Of a stretch of DNA of 64,000 nucleotides, positions 27,059-34,409 are shown piece after piece. The notes beneath the pieces are model-generated. The model had not been told where the DNA came from. It saw only the letters and a list, made by a program, of their open reading frames with translations, and made no database searches. Positions within the stretch are counted from its first letter, which is position 1, and each line of letters starts with the position of its first letter. Made by a program: the position numbers and the translations under genes. This DNA is from Pseudomonas fluorescens (GTDB taxonomy: Bacteria > Pseudomonadota > Gammaproteobacteria > Pseudomonadales > Pseudomonadaceae): contig NZ_CABVGX010000001.1 of the NCBI RefSeq assembly GCF_902497625.1, forward strand, positions 186,001-250,000, given 5' to 3'.

Positions 27059-27858
27059 AGCGCGTTATTAGGCTTGATGAACCCGCTGAACTGGCGGAGT
27101 ACCGTGCAGCAAATCCGTTGAGTAGCTGGGAGCAAATGCGAGGCGACGCGGCAGGTCGTGCTGCTTATGAAACTGTTCGGCTTCAGTTGCTTAATGGACA
27201 AGGTTGCCTATGTGGTTTCTGCGAGATCGGAATACATGACCTTGACCCGCTCAAATGTCGAGTCGAGCATTTTCATCCCAAATCGGATACTTCAACAGCA
27301 CACAACTGGGCGCTCGATTGGCACAATTTTATTGCTGTTTGCATGGGTGGATCCCAACGCTATCTACAGGCGCCCTATACACTGGAGCCGCTGCCGGAAA
27401 ACCTCAGTTGTGATGCGCACAAAGATCAGATGATCACCACCGGCAGACTCACTGAGTATTGCGAGGGATGGATCATTGCCCCTCTCGATGTACCTGAGGT
27501 CCCCTGTTTGTTTTTTCTCGTAAAGAGTACAGGTAAGCTGGAGCCTGATGAGCAGGCTTGTGCCGACGTGACTATCCCGGGCAACAAGCACGCAGGCACT
27601 CAAGAGCTGGTGCAACACACCATTGATATGCTCAATCTCAACTGCAACCGCTTATGCGAGGCTCGCAAACGAGTTCTGTGGGATATAGAGCGCAATAAAA
27701 AGAGCCTGCGCCTTCAGGGCATTCGTCCTGAGCAAGCCTTGCGGACACTTTCGGAGCGCTATTTCCGCCATCGTTGGCCGGCATTCTTCACCACCATACG
27801 TTTTTGTCTGGGTACTGCTGCTGAGCAGTACCTGACTGATATTGAATTTCAAGGTTGA
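27055..27858 (+). CDS. ptuB: Septu-type HNH nuclease PtuB
   Basis: A 267-residue protein beginning with GTG, whose codon overlaps the ptuA stop (GTGA) with GGAG 8 bases upstream. It has the HNH layout of PtuB/TIGR02646-type proteins: CGFC (residues 53-56), VEHFHPKS (70-77) with the metal-binding histidines, NWALDWHNF (84-92), then CMGG and LSCDAHKD. The C-terminal half (LVQHTIDMLNLNCNRLCEARK) is helical, as in the family. It should cut nucleic acid when released or activated by PtuA, stopping phage multiplication. All HNH residues I can identify are present, so it looks active. Confidence 0.82.
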   Translation: MKRVIRLDEPAELAEYRAANPLSSWEQMRGDAAGRAAYETVRLQLLNGQGCLCGFCEIGIHDLDPLKCRVEHFHPKSDTSTAHNWALDWHNFIAVCMGGSQRYLQAPYTLEPLPENLSCDAHKDQMITTGRLTEYCEGWIIAPLDVPEVPCLFFLVKSTGKLEPDEQACADVTIPGNKHAGTQELVQHTIDMLNLNCNRLCEARKRVLWDIERNKKSLRLQGIRPEQALRTLSERYFRHRWPAFFTTIRFCLGTAAEQYLTDIEFQG

Positions 27859-27958
27859 CGATGTTCAAGCCCGCGACCACTTTGAGGCAGTGTTGGAAGC
27901 GCTGCGCAAACTCGACCTCGACGGCGAGTCCGGGTTGGACGTGCGACTGGCCTCGTAG
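27854..27958 (+). pseudogene. Stray C-terminal gene fragment
   Basis: Directly after ptuB an open frame of 34 residues (VDDVQARDHFEAVLEALRK ... GLDVRLAS) ends in TAG. It is more G+C-rich than ptuB and reads like the end of an unrelated protein. It has no start codon or ribosome site of its own, so it is probably debris from recombination. The parent gene is not recognised. Confidence 0.35.
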
Positions 27959-27975
27959 TAATCAAGGAAAGAACT

Positions 27976-28749
27976 ATGGATGACTACGAAGAGTGCGGTG
28001 AAGAGATTCCTTACGAGAGCCCTGAAAGAATTGATCAGATGGCGATTTACTCGGCTCTAAACAGCCTGATGTTCTTCGCAAACAACCTCGACTTTAGTAA
28101 CCAAGCGATGAATCTCACAGTTGTGGATGAGTTCATCATGGATCTTGAGTACGGATACCTCCGTAGTAAATTCGATGAGACAAACACGCCTTATCAGTCG
28201 ATGTTCCTGTCTGCGCAGTCACAAATGTGGATTTTTTCTGCTTACGAGCTGATGCGCACATGGCGCGAGAAAATCACTAAGTACCTTAAAGCAGCGGACA
28301 ACGGCGGACTGCCGCTAAAGCTGAAGGAGCTTCAAAAGCCCATTAGCTACGAGAATTATACGATCCAAAGACACATCGACGAAATCACTCTACTTATCGA
28401 GAATCCAAAGCTTGTTGAGACGATGAGGGATGATCTAAAGCGTACTCAAATGCTGTTCACTCAGATGGAGCTTCTGCGGATGTCGCTAGCAAAGCACCAG
28501 ATGAGAAAGCGACCGAGCGCTGCTGTCCAGACACCGACAGTTGGATTCATGAATCGCTGGTGTGGCTCCTTGGAGTACCAGATCAACAGCGGCCAGATGA
28601 TCATCTGCAATTTGAGCCGCAGAGACATTGCGGATGGGATTCGAGCGATACCAGCAATGACCGTTGCCTCCGACAAAGATCTCGACTCATTCGAAGCTGT
28701 CATACGTGGCTCTAGCGATGATGAGCTCAAGTCAATGCTCCAGGAATGA
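27976..28749 (+). CDS. Hypothetical helical protein behind the Septu pair
   Basis: A 257-residue protein with AAGGAAAG before its ATG. It is acidic at the N-terminus (MDDYEECGEEIPYESPE), then almost entirely helical, with SAYELMRTWREKITKYL and RTQMLFTQMELLRMSLAKH. It has no membrane segment or signal peptide. An R-x5-H stretch (RMSLAKH) recalls the HEPN RNase motif but lacks the usual RN pair, so I do not assign it. It follows ptuB by about 120 bases in the same direction and may be a defence accessory, or a separate cargo gene. I do not recognise the family. Confidence 0.6.
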   Translation: MDDYEECGEEIPYESPERIDQMAIYSALNSLMFFANNLDFSNQAMNLTVVDEFIMDLEYGYLRSKFDETNTPYQSMFLSAQSQMWIFSAYELMRTWREKITKYLKAADNGGLPLKLKELQKPISYENYTIQRHIDEITLLIENPKLVETMRDDLKRTQMLFTQMELLRMSLAKHQMRKRPSAAVQTPTVGFMNRWCGSLEYQINSGQMIICNLSRRDIADGIRAIPAMTVASDKDLDSFEAVIRGSSDDELKSMLQE

Positions 28750-28844
28750 TAGCTCAACTGCCCATTCTCCCAAGCCCCGGCCTTAAACCGGGGCCAAGGG
28801 CGTGAGAGGCGCCCATTTAGCGTCCTAGTACGGGAGAGAACAAG

Positions 28845-29762
28845 GTGGCGGACTACTTCAGTGATCGCGAGAACGGACCTGTTCCTCGCATAGATCAGGT
28901 GATTTCTCCGGTTGCTTGGGCCGGTATTGTGGCTTTGGTTCAGGGATATGTAGCCAATGGTGGTTTTGGCTTCCGCTTTCCGGTGAATTGTCCCGATGGA
29001 GCCGCCCCTTACGGTACTGATGAGAAAGCCTTTGGGGCCAATGTCAGGGCCTTGATGCCTGGCTTGGAATGGCCGCTTCAAACTACTCAGACAGATCCTG
29101 ATTTTAGCTTTGGGTCCCCCATCCCAATGGCACCAGCAACTCTTCTGATTCTGGATTTCGTAGAGTATGTGCATGCTGTGGTGGCGAAGCCTTTTGTAGT
29201 CAAGCGTCACGATTATCACAACCACAATCACTTGGGTTTTAATCAGGGGGAAGGCCAATTTGAGTTCATGGCCGACGTTAACAGTGTTTTTGCACGATGT
29301 GGAGTAGCCTACGAGTTGCAATCCGATGGGCGAGTCGTACGCCTATTGCCTCTGATTCTGCGTGAGACGCTTAGTTGAGCCCTCTTCAGGACAGGCGATA
29401 AAATCTTGGACAATGGTTTGGAAGAGGCTCGGGTGAAGTTTTCCTCACCAGATCCGATCATTCGTCGGGAAGCACTTGAGCGTTTATGGGATGCATTCGA
29501 ACGACTGAAATCGCTTGCTGATGCTGATAAAAAGAGATCGATTTCGATAATTTTGGACGCTGCGGCTAGCGAACACGCCTTCCGTACAATGCTTGAATTC
29601 GAAGCGAAACAACTGACCGAAATAGGCAATAATTTCCTCATTCGCCATTACGAAAAGCGTCAGGTGCCGGTTATACAAACTGACCATGTTGATTACCTGT
29701 TTCACCGTCTTTTTGCATTTATTCAACTCCTACTCGGCCGGAGTTGTTGCGCGAGTGGTTGA
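28845..29762 (+). pseudogene. Abi-like gene interrupted by an in-frame TGA
   Basis: Two open frames in the same reading frame are separated by one TGA (29376-29378): 177 residues starting at GTG 28845, then about 118 residues from 29406 to the TGA at 29762. Bases 29379-29405 are also open, so the whole reads as one protein of about 305 residues with a single nonsense codon (...RETLS stop ALFRTGDK...). The second part, with ALTEIGN-like KQLTEIGNNFLIRHYEKRQ and HVDYLFHRLFAFI, resembles C-termini of AbiJ-type abortive-infection proteins; this family call is tentative. GGAGAG precedes the GTG. The first half may still be made as a truncated protein. Confidence 0.55.
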
Positions 29763-29806
29763 GTGCAGCTGCTGAGCAGGGCTGGATCAACGGCATCGAG
29801 CCATAG
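29735..29806 (+). pseudogene. Second stray C-terminal fragment
   Basis: A short frame (RPELLREWLSAAAEQGWING...) overlapping the end of the interrupted gene in another frame and ending in TAG. It is G+C-rich and protein-like but has no start. It could be the true frame-shifted end of the preceding gene or debris from another one. Confidence 0.3.
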
Positions 29807-29833
29807 GAAAAGGATGACAGGGTGATGTTTGAC

Positions 29834-29881
29834 GATAGAGCGATAGAGCGATAGAGCGATAGAGCGATAGAGCGATAGAGC
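29834..29881. repeat. Six tandem copies of an 8-bp unit
   Basis: The unit GATAGAGC is repeated six times without change. Nine bases later (29891-29914) a different 8-bp unit, AATTTCGC, is repeated three times. Both lie between decayed genes and are outside any supported coding region. Slipped-strand replication is the likely origin. Confidence 0.9.
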
Positions 29882-29972
29882 TTTACACCCAATTTCGCAA
29901 TTTCGCAATTTCGCACGAAAGCTTCCTCCGATTGACCGACCCCTGCTGCGGCCCTTGACTGACGGCCAGACT

Positions 29973-30755
29973 ATGAGCGGCCAAGTGATTTTACTCGTCG
30001 AAGCAGCAAGCGATTTTTCACGCGAGCTGTTCAACTCGGTGAACGATATTGCTCGCTCGTTGGTTATGCTGAAAGCATGGGCACAAGTCTATGAGGAATG
30101 CGACCGGTATGAGCAATACGACCTCTTGCTTGAGCACATCCGACCGAATTCGACGCTGGCTTTAGGTGCTCCGCAGGCTACTAGGGGCCGGTTCATTTAT
30201 GCGGCGGCTATGTGCTGCACACAAGCCAATAGAGTCCTACCCCTGATCGCCCCGAGTTAGCTTGGCGCGGGTAGGGAAATATGAATTGCAAATTGCCTCC
30301 AAAGTTGGACAACCCTGGGACAAGTGGAAGGAGCTTGCCCTATACTTAGTGAGGGTTTGAGCTTTGGAGCTATCAGCGAGCTTACTGGCAACTTTCGAAA
30401 TGCGACCGAACATGGCCATCCCCGGAACATTGGCATGGGGCTTACAGCATCGGTTGAGCTGAGCGAAATCGAAATGCCAGGCCGCCTTAAACCGTGCGGA
30501 GGGATGATAGAGACCACCAAGAAACAAGCGTGGGCGGTTTCCGTGCGATAAGCGATTCCTTTGAGTTCGGTCATCGAAGTACTGACTGAGCAATACGCAT
30601 TGGCGCTCAAAGCTTATGAGCTCCTGAGCGAGCTGTTGCAAGACCAGTTCAACGGCCTACAAGTCAAAACGCATCCTTTTCCGTGGACCTTACCTAAGCA
30701 TATGAGGCGGGTGATCGATGTCAAAAGCTCGAATCCGGATGATGGTGAAACATGA
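29973..30755 (+). pseudogene. Decayed hypothetical gene with frameshifts
   Basis: Protein-like sequence continues across three broken pieces. It starts at ATG 29973 (MSGQVILLVEAASDFSREL), open to 30260. Around 30250-30350 it continues in another frame (RVSLARVGKYELQIASKVG...), and then returns to the first frame (LSFGAISELTGNFRNATEHG). After an in-frame TAA at 30549-30551 it runs on with PLSSVIEVLTEQYALALKAYEL to 30755. At least two frameshifts and one nonsense codon are needed to join it. The intact ancestor would be about 260 residues. I do not recognise the family. It lies at the right end of the accessory block, whose genes seem to be decaying. Confidence 0.55.
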
Positions 30756-30958
30756 CACTCACCGAGTTCTACGTCATAGCAAGGATATGAATCTCCGGCA
30801 CCCCGCCACGAGTGCGAAAGAGGACGTATAGGGGCGCCCTGTGTACCCGATACTGGTGACTGAGACTCCCTGTTTCGTAAGGGAGACGGAATGGCCTCTT
30901 TTGGCCGAAAGCCGACCTGCAGCGAACGCCAAAGAAAGCAGCATTGAACCTTTCACCT

Positions 30959-30987
30959 AAAAAAACGGGCACATATCAGCGCCCGTT
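30959..30987 (-). terminator. Rho-independent terminator
   Basis: On the minus strand the 7-bp stem AACGGGC / GCCCGTT with a 10-base loop runs into a seven-T tract, 9 bases after the stop of the small gene at 30996. Confidence 0.8.
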
Positions 30988-30995
30988 CTCATCAC

Positions 30996-31268
30996 TCACT
31001 CCGCCGCTTGCGCCCGCAACCGTCGCCCGATCACATCCATCAAATCACAGCCATCCCTTAACGGAATAACCAGCAGCTGAGAGAAGTCCGTGAGCACCAC
31101 TGTGTCGCAACCCAGTTCGGCGCGGTAGGCGATGGTTTCCAGTACTTGCGTGACCGAGCGGATGCGGTGGTCGGCCATGGCTTGCAGGACGTCGAGTGGG
31201 GCTTGGGTGTCGATGAGCAGGGAGGCCGGGATCAGGTCGATTCCGGTGAGGGGCATGTAGCGATTCAT
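30996..31268 (-). CDS. Small conserved-looking Pseudomonas protein
   Basis: A 90-residue protein (MNRYMPLTGIDLIPASLLID ... MDVIGRRLRAQAAE), mostly helical after residue 25, without signal peptide. Its size, shape and long structured leader resemble the DUF3077/DUF6124-like small proteins of pseudomonads, but residue similarity is weak, so the family is not assigned. It has its own promoter (31512-31540), a leader of about 237 bases and a terminator, making it a complete single-gene unit. The ATG at 31268 is chosen over a longer frame because the extra sequence is part of the structured leader. Confidence 0.65.
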   Translation of the reverse strand: MNRYMPLTGIDLIPASLLIDTQAPLDVLQAMADHRIRSVTQVLETIAYRAELGCDTVVLTDFSQLLVIPLRDGCDLMDVIGRRLRAQAAE

Positions 31269-31331
31269 AGGAAGATCTCTGTTTGATTGGCTTGCGCCGT
31301 CACTCAGTCGTCGCCAAACGATTGGGTGGCA

Positions 31332-31413
31332 GCTGTGCGCAGGTTGGCGAACCGGCAACAGAGAAAACCGGCAGACCCCAAGGTCTCCCGCGCACAGCCG
31401 CCATAACAGCGGC
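31332..31413 (-). ncRNA. Structured 5' leader RNA of the small gene
   Basis: Read on the minus strand, a long-range helix forms between 31387-31398 and 31332-31343 (GCTGTGCGC-type arm with CC/GG extension, one mismatch). It encloses a perfect hairpin AGACC-loop-GGTCT (31373-31386) and a CCGG/CCGG pairing. A second hairpin, GCCGC / GCGGC (31397-31413), partly overlaps the long helix, so two exclusive folds are possible. The element lies inside the leader of the 90-residue gene, 64 bases or more before its ATG. Similar leaders before small genes recur in pseudomonad genomes as I remember them; its role is not known to me. Confidence 0.55.
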
Positions 31414-31511
31414 TTTGCGGGTGCGACGACCCCTGCAACAAAGCCGGGAGCCTTCGCATTCTCTGTGATCAGGTCGCCAAACCCGAATCGCCCATCCGGA
31501 CGACGGAGCGG

Positions 31512-31540
31512 ACTATAAGCCTCATCGCATCCCTCGACAA
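31512..31540 (-). promoter_or_regulatory. Sigma-70 promoter of the small gene
   Basis: On the minus strand: TTGTCG (31540-31535), a 17-base spacer and TATAGT (31517-31512). Transcription would begin near 31505 and give a leader of about 237 bases. Confidence 0.55.
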
Positions 31541-31711
31541 GGTGAGCAATTCTGAGCGTTGCGTAGGAACTTTATAGTGGGCCTGGGACGTCTATCCCCT
31601 GTCGCGGGAATTTCGTGCGCACCCTGAACCATCATTTCAGCTCAGCGTGTCGATAGCCGCTGACGCTATCCTTAGAAACCGTAACCCGCAGTAGAGCCGG
31701 ATCTCCACCCA

Positions 31712-33070
31712 ATGCAAACCCCGACCACCGATCACCACCTCTGGAAAACCTACCTGCTTTTCCTCGCGCCCATGGTGCTCTCCAATTTTCTGCAGTCCAT
31801 GTCGGGCACCATCAACAGCATCTACATCGGCCAGATGCTTGGCACGCAAGCGTTGGCCGCTGTGTCGGGCATGTTCCCCATCGTGTTTTTTTTCATCGCG
31901 CTGGTGATCGGCCTCGGCGCCGGGGCAGGGGTGTTGATCGGTCAGGCTTGGGGCGCACGTGAAGCGCATCTGGTCAAAGCCATTGCCGGGACCACGTTGC
32001 TCCTGGGCGCAATTATTGGCCTGACCGCCGCAGTGCTCGGCAGCGTGTTCGCGCGGCCGGCGTTGCAGGGTTTGGGTACGCCGCCGGACGTACTCGATGA
32101 CGCCGTCGCGTATGCCCACGTGATGATGTGGATCATGCCGTCGCTGCTGGTATACGTGCTGTTCACGCAGTTGCTGCGCGGGGTGAGCGATACGGTGTCG
32201 CCGCTGGTGGCGCTGGTGGTGTCGACTTGTATCGGGCTGGCGCTGACGCCGGCGTTGATTCGCGGTTGGCTGGGGCTGCCGATGATGGGGATTCAGAGTG
32301 CGGCGTATGCGGGGCTGGTGGGCAATCTGGCGGCGATGGGCTGGCTGGCATGGCGACTGATTCGACGCGGGCATCCGTTGGCGCCGGACCGCGAGATGTT
32401 TGCGGCGATGCGCCTGGACCGGGTGATTCTAGGCAAAGTGTTGCGCATCGGTTTGCCGACCGGGTTGCAGATGGTGGTGTTGTCGGTATCAGAGCTGGTG
32501 ATCCTGGCGCTGGTCAATCAGCACGGTTCGCAGGCAACGGCGGCCTATGGCGCGGTGACGCAGATCGTCAATTATGTGCAGTTCCCGGCGCTGTCGATTG
32601 CGATCACCGCTTCGATCCTCGGGGCGCAGGCGATCGGCGCGGCGCGGGTCGAGCGAATCGGGCCGATTCTGCGCACGGGTCTGCTGATCAACGTGTGCCT
32701 GACCGGTGGCCTGGTGGTGTTGGGTTACCTGCTGTCGCACTGGTTGCTCGGCCTTTTCTTGACCGATGAATTGACACGGGCGAAAGCCGAGCAGCTGTTG
32801 CATATCATGCTCTGGAGTCTTTTGGTGTTTGGCTTCCAGGCGATCATCGGCGGCATCATGCGCGCCAGCGGTAATGTGTTGGTGCCGATGGCGATTTCTA
32901 TCTTCTGCGTGGTCGGGGTGCAGTTGCCGGTGGCCTATGTGCTGGATGGGCACTACGGTTTGCAAGGCGTGTGGATGGCGTTCCCGGTGGCGTACCTGGG
33001 CATGCTGCTGTTGCAGACGCTGTATTACAAACTGGTGTGGAAGCATCAGAAAATCGAGCGTCTGGTATAG
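31712..33070 (+). CDS. MATE-family efflux transporter
   Basis: A 452-residue inner-membrane protein with 12 hydrophobic segments in two similar halves. The first half starts with APMVLSNFLQSMSGTINSIYIGQMLGTQALAAVS, and the second with LRIGLPTGLQMVVLSVSELVILALVNQHGSQATAAYG; both are characteristic of MATE/NorM-type exporters. It should expel cationic drugs or metabolites in exchange for Na+ or H+. It is not adjacent to a regulator or a biosynthesis cluster, so its cargo cannot be guessed. The hydrophobic C-terminus ends normally (KHQKIERLV). Confidence 0.9.
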   Translation: MQTPTTDHHLWKTYLLFLAPMVLSNFLQSMSGTINSIYIGQMLGTQALAAVSGMFPIVFFFIALVIGLGAGAGVLIGQAWGAREAHLVKAIAGTTLLLGAIIGLTAAVLGSVFARPALQGLGTPPDVLDDAVAYAHVMMWIMPSLLVYVLFTQLLRGVSDTVSPLVALVVSTCIGLALTPALIRGWLGLPMMGIQSAAYAGLVGNLAAMGWLAWRLIRRGHPLAPDREMFAAMRLDRVILGKVLRIGLPTGLQMVVLSVSELVILALVNQHGSQATAAYGAVTQIVNYVQFPALSIAITASILGAQAIGAARVERIGPILRTGLLINVCLTGGLVVLGYLLSHWLLGLFLTDELTRAKAEQLLHIMLWSLLVFGFQAIIGGIMRASGNVLVPMAISIFCVVGVQLPVAYVLDGHYGLQGVWMAFPVAYLGMLLLQTLYYKLVWKHQKIERLV

Positions 33071-33172
33071 GGCGGGGCGGGTTAGCGGGTTTGTGGAGCG
33101 TCAGCGCTGGCGAGATTCGCGCGCGCGGCAAATGTTTGCTTAAGTCTTCTTACAGCGCCATCGGAGAAGCCC

Positions 33173-33742
33173 ATGAACCGTCGATTCCAGCGCCCTGCCG
33201 CAGGGGTTGCAGCCTTGTTGATCGGTGCATTGCCGTGGGCTGAGGCGGTCGAGTACAGCGAGGTCAACGACACCGCCAGCACCATCAGTTTTACCTATCA
33301 TCAGATGGGCTCGCGGGTATATGGCACGTTTGCCTCCTTTCGCGGCACGCTCGCTTTCGACACACAGAATCCTGCCGTCTCCCGCGCAGGGCTGGTCATC
33401 GAACTGGACAGCATCGATGCCGGCAGCAGCGATGCCAATGAAGAACTGAAAAAACCTGCCTGGTTCGACACGGCGACTTATCCGCGGGCAACGTTTCAGT
33501 CGACTGCGGTAAAGGTGCTGGGCGAGCACCGCTACCTGATCAGCGGGACCCTGTCGCTGCGGGGCGTTACCCGTGAAGTGGCAGTGCCGGTGACACTCAA
33601 GTCCGAGAACGCTATCGGCATCTTTGACGGCGAACTGATCCTGCGGCGCGCCGATTTCAAACTGGGCGAAGGTGAATGGGCGGACAGCTTCGTATCCAGC
33701 GATATCACTATCAGGTTCAGAATGGTCGCGCCGGAGCACTGA
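33173..33742 (+). CDS. YceI-family periplasmic protein
   Basis: A 189-residue protein with a signal peptide (VAALLIGALPWAEA, cleavage near residue 25), followed by a YceI lipocalin-like beta-barrel. Its typical segments are STISFTYHQMGSRVYGTFASFRGTLAFD, ELKKPAWFDTATYPRATFQST and LSLRGVTREVAVPV. Family members bind isoprenoid or lipid molecules in the periplasm. The gene stands alone, upstream of the second FecI/FecR pair on the same strand. Confidence 0.88.
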   Translation: MNRRFQRPAAGVAALLIGALPWAEAVEYSEVNDTASTISFTYHQMGSRVYGTFASFRGTLAFDTQNPAVSRAGLVIELDSIDAGSSDANEELKKPAWFDTATYPRATFQSTAVKVLGEHRYLISGTLSLRGVTREVAVPVTLKSENAIGIFDGELILRRADFKLGEGEWADSFVSSDITIRFRMVAPEH

Positions 33743-33831
33743 GGTCGATCGCCCAACAGCGTTTCTTTTGAACATTCGGCCGTGCCGGTGGCTTGCTCTG
33801 GCGCAGATTTGCTGTCATCGTTATCGCTACT

Positions 33832-33851
33832 GGTAATCTTTCTTATTTGAG
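33832..33851 (+). promoter_or_regulatory. Candidate Fur box before the second sigma gene
   Basis: The reverse strand reads CTCAAATAAGAAAGATTACC, close to the Pseudomonas Fur-box form AAATAAGAATGATTATT with a few mismatches. It ends 12 bases before the sigma gene ATG, as expected for iron repression. Confidence 0.5.
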
Positions 33852-33863
33852 AAATTTTTTCGT

Positions 33864-34409
33864 ATGCGTAACATTTCCGTGGCCGATGATGATTTGGCGA
33901 GCCGTCATCGGACATTCTCCCAGCTCTACAGCGATCACCATTCCTGGTTGCATGGCTGGCTGCGGAAGAAACTCGGCTGCTCGCAACGGGCGGCCGATCT
34001 GGCGCAGGATGCATTCATCCGCGTGCTCACGTTGACCGATCCGCACACCATCAAAGAGCCGCGGGCGTTTCTGGCGACCATGGCTGGCCGGCTGTTGATC
34101 GATGGCGCCCGGCGCCGGCGGATCGAACAGGCGTATCTCGAGGCACTGGCGATTCAGGCAAGTGATGCCGGCATGCCAGACCCCGAGGCGATTCACGTCG
34201 CGCTTGAGGCGTTGGAAAAGATCGCAGTGATGCTCGCCGGGTTGCCGAGCAAAAACCGCGAGGCGTTTCTGCTGAGTCGGCTCGACGGGCTGACTTACAG
34301 TGAGATCGCGCTTGAATTGAAGGTGTCGGCGAGCACGGTGAAAAACTATGTCGCGGCGGCGCTGGTTCATTGTTACAACACCTTGTACGGGGCGGATCAG
34401 CCAGCGTGA
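33864..34409 (+). CDS. ECF sigma factor, FecI type (second copy)
   Basis: A 181-residue iron-starvation-type sigma factor. It starts at ATG 33864 (MRNISVADDDLASRHRTFS) and carries HSWLHGWLRKKLGCSQRAADLAQDAFIRVL in region 2. Region 4 is LDGLTYSEIALELKVSASTVKNYVAAALVHCY. It shares the overall pattern of the sigma factor at 16323 but the two differ clearly in sequence. The anti-sigma gene overlaps its stop in a GTGA junction. Unlike the first pair, no receptor gene follows, so the target promoter must lie elsewhere. Confidence 0.9.
   Translation: MRNISVADDDLASRHRTFSQLYSDHHSWLHGWLRKKLGCSQRAADLAQDAFIRVLTLTDPHTIKEPRAFLATMAGRLLIDGARRRRIEQAYLEALAIQASDAGMPDPEAIHVALEALEKIAVMLAGLPSKNREAFLLSRLDGLTYSEIALELKVSASTVKNYVAAALVHCYNTLYGADQPA

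Noticed and set aside
29376..29378. Programmed readthrough or selenocysteine at the TGA.
   Set aside because: I saw no selenocysteine stem-loop just after the TGA, and the neighbouring decayed gene makes an ordinary nonsense change more likely. It was not ruled out.
29834..29914. Possible CRISPR array.
   Set aside because: The units are only 8 bp and directly adjacent, without spacers, and no cas gene is near.
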